Source of the DNA: Caryophanales bacterium UBA3631 | Lineage (GTDB): Bacteria > Bacillota_I > Bacilli_A > RF39 > UBA660 | NCBI GenBank assembly: GCA_002374055.1 | Contig: DFLA01000036.1 | Location: 1-60,165, forward strand | Reading direction: 5' to 3' | DNA length: 60,165 bases | In this document: piece after piece, positions 25,949-35,919 of the stretch | Layout: each line of letters opens with the position of its first letter | Numbering within the stretch: position 1 is the first letter of the stretch | Made by a program: the position numbers and the translations under genes | The notes under the pieces: model-generated | Databases searched by the model: none | What the model was told of the DNA's origin: nothing | The model's input: only the letters and a program-made list of their open reading frames with translations

Positions 25949-26461
25949 TTATACTTGAAATTTTATTGAGATGTATTTGTTTTGTTCATAGTTTTCTTGG
26001 ATTTTTCTTATTATATTATTCGCTAGTTCATTATCGTGTTTGTCACTTGATATTACAACTCTTATTTGATCTCCATTTATTTTTGCAAATGCTTTTAGGT
26101 TAAATGTATCTTTTATTATATTTTCTATTTTTTCTTCTTCTGTTCTAATATTATTTATGTTTTTTATTTTTTCATATGCTAAATTTTTTTCTTCTGCACT
26201 AGCATCTGCATTTACAAGTATTGCTTGTAATTCTTCTAGTTCGCTACTAACTTGTTCTTCTGATTCTATTCTTAGAGCGGTTAAGATATTGCTTTCTTCT
26301 ATGTTTACTGTTGGTTCTTCTTCTTTTGATACTTCTTTTGTTTCTGTATAATTATTATTTGTTGTCATTAAGAGTTCACTTGGCATTGTTACGTAGTATA
26401 CGCTTAATACAAGTATTAGACTAAATAGTGTTAAAAACCATAAATTCTTTTTATTTATCAT
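25949..26461 (-). CDS. spoIIIAH: Stage III sporulation protein SpoIIIAH
   Basis: About 170 residues, one membrane helix (KKNLWFLTLFSLILVLSVYYVTMPSE, near residues 5-30) followed by a polar/helical segment and a C-terminal EscJ/PrgK-like domain (IKDTFNLKAFAKINGDQIRVVISSDKHD...). It forms the mother-cell half of the feeding channel with SpoIIQ. The ATG at 26461 is chosen for AGGAGG six bases upstream; the frame opens six codons earlier. No spoIIIAA-AG genes are in view, so it stands alone here. It lies between gerE and a small membrane gene. Confidence 0.85.
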   Translation of the reverse strand: MINKKNLWFLTLFSLILVLSVYYVTMPSELLMTTNNNYTETKEVSKEEEPTVNIEESNILTALRIESEEQVSSELEELQAILVNADASAEEKNLAYEKIKNINNIRTEEEKIENIIKDTFNLKAFAKINGDQIRVVISSDKHDNELANNIIRKIQENYEQNKYISIKFQV

Positions 26462-26511
26462 ATTGTCCTCCTCATACATCTATTAGATTATATTTGGAGT
26501 TTTTTTAAATA

Positions 26512-26853
26512 TTACTTTTTTTTAATCATTTCATCATACTCTCTATACATTTTTTGTACTCCATTTTCAAGTAGGAAGTAATGATATATGTATGGAATTA
26601 CGAAACACATTATCATATATCCTATTATTACAGATAGTATACTATCTGATGTTATTCCAAATAGGAAGGCTAGAATATCTAGTATTACTGTTGTTAGGGT
26701 TACTATTAAATGTATTAGTCTTTCATGTTGAAAAAAGTTTATTTTAATTAGGTGTTGCTCTATAAACTCCTTATCTGCTGTTTCTTTATTTTTTTCTACA
26801 TATTCTATATATTCTAATATATATTTTTTCATACTTTTTCTTTCTATTTTCAT
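26512..26853 (-). CDS. Small membrane protein of unknown function
   Basis: Protein of 113 residues with a charged helical first half (residues 1-50) and two to three hydrophobic segments (about 52-72, 75-95), ending in a short charged tail with a YREYDEMIKKK end. It precedes spoIIIAH by 50 bases and may be cotranscribed. No family recognised. Confidence 0.6.
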   Translation of the reverse strand: MKIERKSMKKYILEYIEYVEKNKETADKEFIEQHLIKINFFQHERLIHLIVTLTTVILDILAFLFGITSDSILSVIIGYMIMCFVIPYIYHYFLLENGVQKMYREYDEMIKKK

Positions 26854-26888
26854 GTTATCACCATTTTAATTATAATATATTTTTTTAT

Positions 26889-26912
26889 AAAAAAAAAGAT
26901 GAATAATCATCT
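26889..26912 (-). terminator. Terminator of secG
   Basis: AAGATG / CATCTT stem followed by T9 on the minus strand. Confidence 0.75.
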
Positions 26913-27124
26913 TAAAATCCGTAGAACATACATATTATAAAGAAAGCAATTCCTAATCCTAGTGTAAGTCTTGAGATAAATAGTTCTCCTCCTCTTTCTT
27001 TACGATTAGCGAATAGGTCATCGTTTCCACCAGTAATTATGCTTGAAGCACTTTCTGCTTTTCCACTTTGTAATAGTACTAACGCTATTATTAAAATTGA
27101 TACTATAATTAATAATATTTTCAT
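26912..27124 (-). CDS. secG: Protein translocase subunit SecG
   Basis: A 70-residue two-helix membrane protein: helix one at residues 2-20, a KAESASSIITGGNDDLFANRKERGGE loop, then helix two at about 50-68. The LLQSGK and SSIITGG motifs are the SecG signature. It associates with SecYE and assists SecA-driven export. Start follows GGAGG. Confidence 0.93.
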   Translation of the reverse strand: MKILLIIVSILIIALVLLQSGKAESASSIITGGNDDLFANRKERGGELFISRLTLGLGIAFFIICMFYGF

Positions 27125-27178
27125 ATTTTAATCCTCCAGTCCTTAATAATTTACCATATTATTTATATTTTTGCAAGT

Positions 27179-28369
27179 TTATATTATTTCTTCTTTTATA
27201 TTTTTGTTATTTAATACGTTTACAAGTTTATCTATTTCTTCTTTTGTATTATAGAAGTACATGCTTATTCTACATGTATTTTTTACTTTTAATTCATCTT
27301 TTAATATTTTTGCGCAGTGGTTTCCTGCTCTTACACATATGTTATATTTGTTTAAGTAGATTGCTAGATCTTGTGCAAATATATCTTTATAATTGAATGT
27401 TATTATTCCACTTTTACTATTTTTATTGTATATAATTAAGTTTTCGTTTTGTTCTAATTTTTCTATTGCGTATTGTTTTAGTTCTTGTTCTTTTTTTTCT
27501 ATTTTATCCATTCCAATATTCTCTATGTATTCTATTACTTTTCCAAATGCGATTACATCTGCAATATTTGGTGTTCCTGCTTCTAATAGGTATGGTAGTT
27601 CTTTATATATTCTTATTCCATCATAATCAAATGATGCATTCATTCCTCCACCATATATTAATGGTTTTATGTTATTTAATAATTCTTCTTTTCCATATAG
27701 TATTCCTACTCCTGTTGGACCACACATTTTGTGTGCTGAGAATGCTAGAAAATCTATATCTAAGTCTTGTACGTCTACTTTTATATGTGGAACTGATTGT
27801 GCTCCATCTATTATTACTAATATATTATTTTTATGTGCATATTCAATAATTTCTTTTATTGGTCTTATGTCTCCTACTACATTTGTTATATGTGCTATTG
27901 ATATTACTTTTGTTTTTTCTGTTACCATTTTTTTTACATTTTCTAATGTAACTTCATAGTCTTCATTTAATGGTATATAGTTTATGTTTAGTTTTAGTTC
28001 ATCTTTTAATTCAAACCATGGAAGTATGTTTGATGCATGTTCGGCTTTTGTTAGTAGTACTTCATCGTTTTCTTTTAGTATGTTTTTAAAGTATCCAAAT
28101 ATTATTTTATTTAGTGAGTCTGTTGCCCCACTTGTGAATATTATTTCTGATTCTTTTTTTGCGTTTATAAAGTTTTTTATTGTTTTTCTTGTATTTTCAT
28201 ACATTTTATCTACTTTTAGACTTATGTCATAGTCTCCTCTATGTGCATTTGCAGAATAGTTTTCGTAGTAGTCTTTTAATGATTCTATTAATATATTTGG
28301 TTTTAGGGTTGTCGCACCATTATCAAAATATATTATGTCTTTTTTTAACATTGGGAAGTCTTCTTTCAT
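27179..28369 (-). CDS. sufS: Cysteine desulfurase SufS
   Basis: PLP enzyme that takes sulfur from cysteine for Fe-S cluster assembly. The N-terminal YFDNGATTLKP, the AEHASNILPW segment, DGAQSVPHIKVDVQDLDIDFLAFSAHKMCGPTGVGILYG (Lys Schiff base in SAHK) and RAGNHCA with the active Cys near residue 355 fit SufS. ATG 28369 has GGAGGTG; the track-style start 15 bases earlier lies inside the end of the SufD gene. No sufU or sufB follows. Confidence 0.93.
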   Translation of the reverse strand: MKEDFPMLKKDIIYFDNGATTLKPNILIESLKDYYENYSANAHRGDYDISLKVDKMYENTRKTIKNFINAKKESEIIFTSGATDSLNKIIFGYFKNILKENDEVLLTKAEHASNILPWFELKDELKLNINYIPLNEDYEVTLENVKKMVTEKTKVISIAHITNVVGDIRPIKEIIEYAHKNNILVIIDGAQSVPHIKVDVQDLDIDFLAFSAHKMCGPTGVGILYGKEELLNNIKPLIYGGGMNASFDYDGIRIYKELPYLLEAGTPNIADVIAFGKVIEYIENIGMDKIEKKEQELKQYAIEKLEQNENLIIYNKNSKSGIITFNYKDIFAQDLAIYLNKYNICVRAGNHCAKILKDELKVKNTCRISMYFYNTKEEIDKLVNVLNNKNIKEEII

Positions 28370-28374
28370 TTTTT

Positions 28375-29175
28375 TCACCTCCAATAATCTTCTATTATAT
28401 TTGTTATATTTTCCTTTTCGTTTTCGTTTATTTCTAATCTATTTGTCAAAAATCCTTTTATTAACATTTTTATTGCTTCTTTTTTATTTATTCCTCTTGA
28501 CATTAGATAGAATAAATCTTCTTCTTTAAATGTTCCAATCCATGCTGAGTGTTCTGCTGTTACATCATATTCGTCTATGTATAGATTAGGATTTATTATG
28601 CATTCATTGTTTGTTAGGTTTATAATTTTGTTATTTTGAGATGCATCACATTTTATTATTTTGTTTGGTACGAATGAAGAGATATTAAATTTTAGTTTTC
28701 CTTCTTTTATGTTTACTCCATTTGGATTTATAATACTAGTTGTTTTGCTTGCGTTATGATATGTTAATATATCATAGTTTTCTTCTTGTTCTGATATTGT
28801 TTTTAAGTTATATTCTATTTTTGCTTGTTCTTCATCTAAGTTTATTATGGTATATTCTTTTATTTGTTTTATATTATTAAATTTGGAAACTGTTGTATTA
28901 CTATTTTCTTTTAGGTAGTATTTTGTTCTTTTTTTTGCATATTCTCCTGTTATTTTTTCAAATAATCGTAAATTTACGTTTTTATTTACAATTATTATTG
29001 TTTCCATTTTTGTTTGTTCTTTAAAATTATAGTTTATTTCTAGTTCTGTATCTTTTTCTATTTGTATTGTAAGTGATGTTATTCCAAATGTTTCATTTGT
29101 AAATAGGTCATATTTTATATTATTATCTAGATTTTTTTCTATTATTTTATCATTTTCTATATTTATTTTATTCAT
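28375..29175 (-). CDS. sufD: SufB/SufD family Fe-S scaffold subunit
   Basis: Protein of 266 residues, shorter than the usual 430-470. The C-terminal core is conserved: TAEHSAWIGTFKEEDLFYLMSRGINKKEA and a following KGFLTNRLEI segment. The beta-helix part is present but the N-terminal region is missing. It forms the complex with SufC. It is the only SufB/D-type protein in view; the operon is sufC, this gene, sufS. I call it sufD on the C-terminal pattern, but SufB cannot be excluded. Confidence 0.8.
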   Translation of the reverse strand: MNKINIENDKIIEKNLDNNIKYDLFTNETFGITSLTIQIEKDTELEINYNFKEQTKMETIIIVNKNVNLRLFEKITGEYAKKRTKYYLKENSNTTVSKFNNIKQIKEYTIINLDEEQAKIEYNLKTISEQEENYDILTYHNASKTTSIINPNGVNIKEGKLKFNISSFVPNKIIKCDASQNNKIINLTNNECIINPNLYIDEYDVTAEHSAWIGTFKEEDLFYLMSRGINKKEAIKMLIKGFLTNRLEINENEKENITNIIEDYWR

Positions 29176-29178
29176 ATT

Positions 29179-29937
29179 TTATTTTTCCTCAACTGCAATT
29201 GACCCTATTTTGTTGTCATCATATCCATATTGTTCTATTATTTTTACAAGTTCTTTATCTCCTGTTTTGATTATATGTCCTTCTTTCATTATATGTACAT
29301 AGTCTGGCTTAATGTAGTTTAATAGTCTTTGGTAGTGTGTAATTAAAAGAATTGCTGGCTTTTTTTCTTTGTAGTAGTTCATTATGTTCTCTCCTACTAT
29401 TCTTAGGCTATCGACATCTAGTCCTGAATCTATTTCATCTAGTATTATTGTATTTGGTTCTAATATATACATTTGAAGTACTTCGTTTTTCTTTCTTTCA
29501 CCGCCTGAAAATCCTTCGTTTATTCCTCTATGTATCATTTGTTTATCCATATTTAGTTGTTCTACTGTTTTGTTTACTTTTTTTATAAAGTCATATAATT
29601 TAAAATTTTCATCTTTAGTATGTGATGCAGATCTTAAAAAGTCAGCATTTGATACGCCTTCTATTTCTGGTGGCATTTGATATCCTAAAAATATTCCTAG
29701 TCTAGCCCTTTCATCTGTTGGCATATTATTTATTTCCTTTTCATCGAAGTAAATGCTACCTTTTTCTATATTATAGTTTTCGTCTCCCATAAGTACTTTT
29801 GAAAGTGTACTTTTACCTGTTCCATTAGGTCCCATAATTGCATGAATTTCTCCACTTTTTATTTCTAAATTAAAATCTTTTAATATTTTTTTATTTTCAA
29901 TGCTAACGCTTAGATCTTTTATTTTTAATGTATGCAT
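29179..29937 (-). CDS. sufC: Fe-S cluster assembly ATPase SufC
   Basis: ABC-type ATPase of 252 residues. Walker A GPNGTGKST (about residue 36), signature FSGGERKKNEV (about 144) and Walker B ILDEIDSGLDVDSLRI (about 166) are clear. It binds SufB/D. First gene of the suf operon, starting after GGAGATGA and divergent from the HIT gene. Confidence 0.95.
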   Translation of the reverse strand: MHTLKIKDLSVSIENKKILKDFNLEIKSGEIHAIMGPNGTGKSTLSKVLMGDENYNIEKGSIYFDEKEINNMPTDERARLGIFLGYQMPPEIEGVSNADFLRSASHTKDENFKLYDFIKKVNKTVEQLNMDKQMIHRGINEGFSGGERKKNEVLQMYILEPNTIILDEIDSGLDVDSLRIVGENIMNYYKEKKPAILLITHYQRLLNYIKPDYVHIMKEGHIIKTGDKELVKIIEQYGYDDNKIGSIAVEEK

Positions 29938-30106
29938 AAAATCATCTCCATTTGTTATTATACATTATTTTATGTTTTTTTTGAATAGAAATGTCTTTAT
30001 TTCACATAATATTATTGAATATTCGCAGATATTCACGTGAGAGATTTTTATCTCTTTTTGTTTATGTTTTTTATTTTTTTGGTATAATATTTATGGAGAT
30101 GATATT

Positions 30107-30490
30107 ATGGATTGTTTATTTTGTAAAATAATTAAAGATGAGATTCCTAGTTATACTATTTTTGAGGATGAAATTGTTAAGGTTTTTTTAGATATTAATC
30201 CTGTTAGTAATGGTCACTCTTTAATTATTCCTAAGAAACATTTTAAGGATTTAGATGATATTGATAACGAAACATTGATACATATTATGGATGTTGCTCG
30301 TTATGTAAAAAAACTTCTTATTAATAAGCTTGAGTGTGATGGTGTTCAATTAATTCAAAATAATGGTGATTGTCAAGAAGTTAAGCATTATCATTTGCAT
30401 GTTCAACCTTTTTATAATAAAAAGCAAGAATTATTTGATGTAGTTGATGTTTATAATAAGTTAAAGGATGATAATTTAAAAGAGGACTAG
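30107..30490 (+). CDS. hit: HIT family hydrolase (HinT-like)
   Basis: Protein of 127 residues. CLFCKIIKDEIPSYTIFED at the N-terminus and the histidine triad HYHLHVQP (about residues 101-108) mark the HIT family, nucleoside-phosphoramidate or -phosphate hydrolases. It starts after GGAGATGATATT and is convergent with the DUF3592-like gene, sharing a terminator. Confidence 0.93.
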   Translation: MDCLFCKIIKDEIPSYTIFEDEIVKVFLDINPVSNGHSLIIPKKHFKDLDDIDNETLIHIMDVARYVKKLLINKLECDGVQLIQNNGDCQEVKHYHLHVQPFYNKKQELFDVVDVYNKLKDDNLKED

Positions 30491-30504
30491 ATTGTCCTCT
30501 TTTT
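30478..30504 (+). terminator. Bidirectional terminator between HIT and the DUF3592-like gene
   Basis: AAAGAGGAC / GTCCTCTTT stem, A run on one side, T run on the other. Confidence 0.8.
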
Positions 30505-30939
30505 AATGAACAAATATATAGTTGAAAACAATATTGTCATAAATGCGCCTGTAATTGGTGATACTATAGCTAAATCATCAATATCATTTTCATGTCCTTC
30601 TATTATGAATTGGCTTGGATATTTTGGATTTACATATATTTTGTATTCTTTTCCTTTTTTAAATTTATCTTTATCAGTAAAACCTTTTCCATATTTTATT
30701 TTATATTTTTTATTATTATATTCATAAGAAAAAACATGTCTATATATACGTTTATCTGGATTTCGTTTATGTTTTGAACTATTTGTTTTTCTTATTTCTG
30801 TAACTGTTGCGATTACTGGTTCTGTACAGTTTTTCTTTTTATTTATATTTACTATTAGAGCGAATATTCCTAATAATAGTAAGAATATACTTAATCCTAT
30901 AAAAAATATAAATATAAATTTTGTTGGCTTATCTTTCAT
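30487..30939 (-). CDS. DUF3592-like membrane protein
   Basis: Protein of 150 residues with two membrane helices (about 8-30 and 125-142) flanking a beta-rich extracytoplasmic domain that has VIATVTEI, VFSYEYNNKKYK and KEYKIYVNPKYPSQFI. This order fits the DUF3592 family. Function unknown. It is the last gene of a minus-strand group that includes the acetyltransferase upstream (12 bases). Confidence 0.6.
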   Translation of the reverse strand: MKDKPTKFIFIFFIGLSIFLLLLGIFALIVNINKKKNCTEPVIATVTEIRKTNSSKHKRNPDKRIYRHVFSYEYNNKKYKIKYGKGFTDKDKFKKGKEYKIYVNPKYPSQFIIEGHENDIDDLAIVSPITGAFMTILFSTIYLFIKKRTI

Positions 30940-30951
30940 TTCATACTCCTT

Positions 30952-31407
30952 TTATAAATCTATATAGTATAATTTTTCTCCATTTTTTAAGTTACTCATA
31001 TATTTAGCTCCAAATTTTTCATAATAGTTTTTTAGTTCTGATTTTAGATATATTTTTTTAAAGCCTTTGTTTCTTGCTTCTTTTAGTATTGCATCATTTA
31101 GTATTTTAGAATAGCCTAACCCTCTGTATTCTTTTTTTACGTACATTGTTGCGTACCATGGTGTTAGTTCTTGATATTCTTCACCATCTGTTTCAAATAT
31201 TGATATGAATCCTACTAGTTTGTCATCATCTAATAGTATTAATTTACAATAATTTGGATTATCTAAGTTATTTTTTATTTTGTTTATTGTTTTTTGTATT
31301 TTTTTATTAAGTTCTTCCTCAGTATTATATTCTGCCCATTCTTGCTTTGAAAGGCTCGCAATTTCTTCTATGTATTCTTGTTTATCTTTTATATTATATA
31401 TTTTCAT
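30952..31407 (-). CDS. GNAT family N-acetyltransferase
   Basis: Protein of 151 residues. WYATMYVKKEYRGLGYSKILNDAILKEARNKGF contains the acetyl-CoA binding motif A (R/Q-x-x-G-x-G/A: RGLGYS, about residue 95), and the C-terminal FKKIYLKSELKNYYEKFGAKY is the usual end of the fold. Substrate unknown. Separated by 10 bases from the DUF7666-like gene. Confidence 0.85.
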   Translation of the reverse strand: MKIYNIKDKQEYIEEIASLSKQEWAEYNTEEELNKKIQKTINKIKNNLDNPNYCKLILLDDDKLVGFISIFETDGEEYQELTPWYATMYVKKEYRGLGYSKILNDAILKEARNKGFKKIYLKSELKNYYEKFGAKYMSNLKNGEKLYYIDL

Positions 31408-31417
31408 TTATTTTCTC

Positions 31418-31939
31418 CTATTTTTTTATGAATTGACGAGCTAGTTCTTGTAAATCTATATTATTTTCGCTTGTTTTTTTATATATTTCATTGTCAAGAA
31501 AACGATATATTAGTTTTGATAGTATCCAATTATCATTTATATATTTTTCCATAAAGTACTTTTGTTGTTCTAGTGTTAATGGATAAAATAATAAAAATTT
31601 TGCGAATCTAAACATATTCATTTGTTTTGCTTCTTCTATTATTTCTTCTTTTGTTAATAATTTTGTTAGTAATATTTTTTGACAACTATACATTTCTTCG
31701 CTTCCTGCATATTCATCAATGTATTCTTCATATTTAGGGTAACCTTCTACTTCACATATATCTATATCATTACAGTCAAAGTATCTTAATGTATCTTCTA
31801 TACATTTACACATATGATATCCCCTGCTCATAAATAATGGTTCTTCTTTTATTTCATATAATTTATATAATTCTAGTTTGTTACCTTGTCTTGTTATTAG
31901 TCCTTTATTAAATGCTTTAAATCCCTTAATTTTTTCCAT
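31418..31939 (-). CDS. DUF7666-like protein (phage-related hypothetical)
   Basis: About 173 residues. IKGFKAFNKGL, the SRGYHMCKCIEDTLRYFD segment and DICEVEG match a small domain found in many phage and mobile-element proteins, DUF7666-like by pattern. The remainder is helical. Start at the ATG at 31939 (AAGGTGAT upstream) rather than the TTG at 31945. Function unknown. Confidence 0.55.
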   Translation of the reverse strand: MEKIKGFKAFNKGLITRQGNKLELYKLYEIKEEPLFMSRGYHMCKCIEDTLRYFDCNDIDICEVEGYPKYEEYIDEYAGSEEMYSCQKILLTKLLTKEEIIEEAKQMNMFRFAKFLLFYPLTLEQQKYFMEKYINDNWILSKLIYRFLDNEIYKKTSENNIDLQELARQFIKK

Positions 31940-31966
31940 CAACAATCACCTTGGTCGATTATTTTA

Positions 31967-32848
31967 TCATATTTTTTTTATTTTTGCTACAAAAAATCCT
32001 TCATATAATTCATTTGGTAATACACATATTGTTCCTTTTATTTTTGTTGGTAGTGTTGGTATATTTTTGAATATTTCTTCATTTATAGGTATGATTTCTA
32101 TTTTTTTTTGTTTTAATAAGTTTTCTAGTTGTGATTCATTTTCTTCATATAGTATTGAACATGTTGAGTATACCATTGTTTTATTTTGTTTTAATATTTG
32201 TAGTGCTTTTTCTAGTAGTTGTTTTTGTGTTTTTACCGAATTTTCTATTAGTTTTTTATTGAAGTGTTTTAAGGAATTATCTTTTATATTTAATGTTCCA
32301 GAACCACTGCATGGTGCGTCTAATAGTATTTTATCAAATCTATAGAATTCATCTAGTTTTGATGCATCTGTTATTAAAACTGTTGCGCTTGTTCCTTGTT
32401 TGTTTATGTTGTATTTTAATCGGTCTGCTCTGATAGGATTTTTTTCTACTGCTGTTATGAGAGCTTCTTTTTTTGATAGGTTATATATTTGTGTCGTTTT
32501 TCCACCAGGTGATGCGGCCATGTCTAGTATTTTTTCGTTTTTTGGTTCTAGTACTATTGGTGGAATCATTGATGAAAGGCTTTGCATATATATTTCTCCA
32601 TTTTCATATATATCTAGTTTTCTTATATGTTTTTCTTCTTCTAGTATTAATGCATCTTCATACCATTTAACATCTTCATATTTTATGTTTTCTTTGTCTA
32701 ATACTTTTTTTATATTTTCTTTTGTTGTTTTTATTGTGTTTATTCTTAATGTTGTTTTTCTTTTTTGATTATATCCTTTTAATATTTGTTTTGTTAATTC
32801 TTCTCCATATTGATTATTTAGTAGTTCTATTAAAAAATCTGGTATCAT
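31967..32848 (-). CDS. RsmB/NOL1/NOP2/Sun family RNA m5C methyltransferase
   Basis: SAM-dependent methyltransferase, 293 residues. LDMAASPGGKTTQI (SAM loop, about residue 107), LDAPCSGSGTL (catalytic Cys motif IV) and YSTCSILYEENE (motif VI Cys) are clear. It lacks the N-terminal NusB-like domain of RsmB and the C-terminal domain of RsmF, so substrate (16S rRNA or tRNA) is uncertain. Confidence 0.9.
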   Translation of the reverse strand: MIPDFLIELLNNQYGEELTKQILKGYNQKRKTTLRINTIKTTKENIKKVLDKENIKYEDVKWYEDALILEEEKHIRKLDIYENGEIYMQSLSSMIPPIVLEPKNEKILDMAASPGGKTTQIYNLSKKEALITAVEKNPIRADRLKYNINKQGTSATVLITDASKLDEFYRFDKILLDAPCSGSGTLNIKDNSLKHFNKKLIENSVKTQKQLLEKALQILKQNKTMVYSTCSILYEENESQLENLLKQKKIEIIPINEEIFKNIPTLPTKIKGTICVLPNELYEGFFVAKIKKI

Positions 32849-32849
32849 G

Positions 32850-33494
32850 TTATCTCCTTTTATTTATTTTCCATAGTATTACACTTATTATGTATGATAT
32901 TATCATTATCATTGGAGCGACTATTATAGCAGTTTTTATTCCATTTTGCACAAACCAATACCAATCATATATTGGAGATACTTTTCCATTTTCAACATGT
33001 AGTAATAAATTTGTCATGTAGAATATCGCGTATATAATTGTAGGAATTGTTCCATATAAAGTATCTTTTAGTTTTAGTTTATCTGTTCTTTCAAATGTTA
33101 TAAAATTTATTATACTTAATACTGGTATTATCAAGTGAAAAAACATGTTACTATTTTGTAGCATTGATTTTATTCCGTCTTTTGATATTGGTCCAAGATA
33201 TGTAAATACTATTATGAATGTTAGTGAAACTGATGATGTTGACATTAGTTTTAGTCTATACATATTTTTTGTTATTTCTTGTTTTTTTATTTGTAATATT
33301 ACGAATACTAATGCGATTATCCCCATGAATATATTTGAGTCTACTGTAAAGAATTTAAACATTTCTTTTTTTGTTGTTTCTAATACTGGTTCTGCTCCAT
33401 GTGTTATTTTAATTCCTGTAAACATTATTATTGATGCTAATATTGTTAGTAGAACTATTAATATATTTATTATTAATGACGCTTTCTTTTTCAT
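32850..33494 (-). CDS. Multi-pass membrane protein (Pr6Pr/FAR-17a-like)
   Basis: About 214 residues, six predicted membrane helices. FFTVDSNIFMGIIALVF (about residue 48) and the late IYDWYWFVQNG segment (about 180) resemble the Pr6Pr group. The ATG at 33494 is preferred over an upstream TTG because GGTGA lies six bases away. It is one base from the RNA methyltransferase gene. Function unknown. Confidence 0.6.
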   Translation of the reverse strand: MKKKASLIINILIVLLTILASIIMFTGIKITHGAEPVLETTKKEMFKFFTVDSNIFMGIIALVFVILQIKKQEITKNMYRLKLMSTSSVSLTFIIVFTYLGPISKDGIKSMLQNSNMFFHLIIPVLSIINFITFERTDKLKLKDTLYGTIPTIIYAIFYMTNLLLHVENGKVSPIYDWYWFVQNGIKTAIIVAPMIMIISYIISVILWKINKRR

Positions 33495-33532
33495 AGTTTT
33501 CACCAATTACATTATATCAAATTTTTATAACA

Positions 33533-34790
<1,258 letters not shown>

Positions 34791-34917
34791 CTATGACATT
34801 ATACCACTTTTTTATTTCATAAAGAATTGTTTTGATAAAATATTTCTTATTTTTTTATTCTTTTTTAATTTTTAGTTAATTATTGATTTTTAATTATTTT
34901 TGTGTTAAAATGTATGT

Positions 34918-35032
34918 AGTGAAGGAATTCTTCATATAATAAAAAAGGATATGTCTGATGTCACGTTCAGATGTTTCCCAGTTTGGTTTTACATCTGAAA
35001 TCAACATTTGTTGAAATCAGATGTATTTTTTT
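34918..35032 (+). ncRNA. Candidate antisense RNA (type I antitoxin)
   Basis: Plus strand promoter TTGATT (34883-34888), 17 bases, TAAAAT (34906-34911); transcript would start near 34918. It ends in a hairpin ACATCTGA...TCAGATGT (34991-35024) followed by T7. The RNA is complementary to the 3' part of the convergent mRNA that encodes the 25-residue hydrophobic peptide at 35031-35108. No ORF of its own is convincing. Confidence 0.5.
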
Positions 35033-35166
35033 ATTTAAATAATAATTTTATTATTACTGTAAATAAAAGTAGTATTATTGTGAAGTATGATTTTTCTCTT
35101 TTAGTCATAATACAACCACCTTTTTCTTTCGAAGAAAGGAAGCATCTGATTTTTCAAACATATCCT
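34946..35166. repeat. Long-range imperfect inverted repeat flanking the small toxin-like ORF
   Basis: Arms 34946-34978 and 35138-35166 are complementary: AGGATATGT at the outer ends and CATCTGA plus GGAA inner ends match, with about four bases unpaired. The minus-strand transcript starting at about 35166 would have its 5' end paired to its 3' end. Confidence 0.75.
35031..35108 (-). CDS. 25-residue hydrophobic peptide, candidate type I toxin
   Basis: MTKREKSYFTIILLLFTVIIKLLFK has a charged start, one membrane-spanning stretch and a basic end, the usual form of small type I toxins. A ribosome site AAAGGTGG precedes the ATG. Minus strand TATAAT (35174-35179) places the start of the mRNA at the inverted repeat. 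A convergent RNA covers its 3' UTR. Toxicity is inferred from layout alone. Confidence 0.5.
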   Translation of the reverse strand: MTKREKSYFTIILLLFTVIIKLLFK

Positions 35167-35221
35167 ATATATAATTATAACTTGTAATTAATTTGTAGTC
35201 GATATAATAATTAATTTTTTG

Positions 35222-35611
35222 TTAATTATTATTTAGTTTTTCTTTTACAATATTTATTCTTAATTTATCTTTTTCTCTATTACTAGATAATAGATAATTA
35301 TAATATTCTTCTAAGTTTTGAACGTAGTATCCTTCTACTAATTCTGGTTGGTATTTTAAGTTTTCTTTTGCTCCGTCGCATACACATTCTATTTTATCAG
35401 TTACTATGTACCATCCATTTTCTTTTTGCTTTAAGTTATAGTTTTGTTTTAGTTCTTCAAGTCCTTTATCTGTTACCGCTATATCAAGATCTCCTGCATC
35501 TGGAAATAAGTCTCTTAGTACAAGCGCGCTACTTGATAGTATCCAGAATTCTTCTTTGTTGATTTTAAGTGAATTTAATAGTTTTAGTAATTCTTCTTTA
35601 TTCATTCTCAT
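35222..35611 (-). CDS. Small nucleotidyltransferase-like protein
   Basis: Protein of 129 residues. LSSSALVLRDLFPDAGDLDIAVTDKGLEEL contains the minimal nucleotidyltransferase motif (S/G followed by a spaced DLDIA pair of Asp). It lacks the C-terminal part of AbiEii toxins. Such proteins are found in toxin-antitoxin or DNA-maintenance contexts, but no partner is seen. Starts after AGGAGG. Confidence 0.6.
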   Translation of the reverse strand: MRMNKEELLKLLNSLKINKEEFWILSSSALVLRDLFPDAGDLDIAVTDKGLEELKQNYNLKQKENGWYIVTDKIECVCDGAKENLKYQPELVEGYYVQNLEEYYNYLLSSNREKDKLRINIVKEKLNNN

Positions 35612-35667
35612 AATAAGACCTCCTATTTAATTTTATCATATATAAAGAAAAACAGATATAAAATCTT

Positions 35668-35919
35668 TTAGTCTTTTCTAAATGGATGTTTTATTTTGTT
35701 TTTTATTGCTGATGTAATTAAATCCATTACTTTTTCATATATACTTTCAGCTTTTTCTAAATCTATTTTTAATTCGTTCATTAAATCATTTACTATTTTA
35801 TCTTTATTTTTTTTATCTATTATAAAATAGTTTTCAAATATATTGTTTATCATTATTGCGGTATTTTTATCTATATTTAGTTTTTCTTGTAATTTTTCTA
35901 TAAATTTTTCTTTATTCAT
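35668..35919 (-). CDS. Small helical protein coupled to the XRE regulator
   Basis: 83 residues from the ATG at 35919, which overlaps the end of the preceding regulator gene by 8 bases (GGTGA is the ribosome site). All helical: KFIEKLQEKLNIDKNTAIMINNIFENYFI and LMNELKIDLEKAESIYEKVMDLI. No known domain; possibly an interaction partner of the regulator. Confidence 0.6.
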   Translation of the reverse strand: MNKEKFIEKLQEKLNIDKNTAIMINNIFENYFIIDKKNKDKIVNDLMNELKIDLEKAESIYEKVMDLITSAIKNKIKHPFRKD

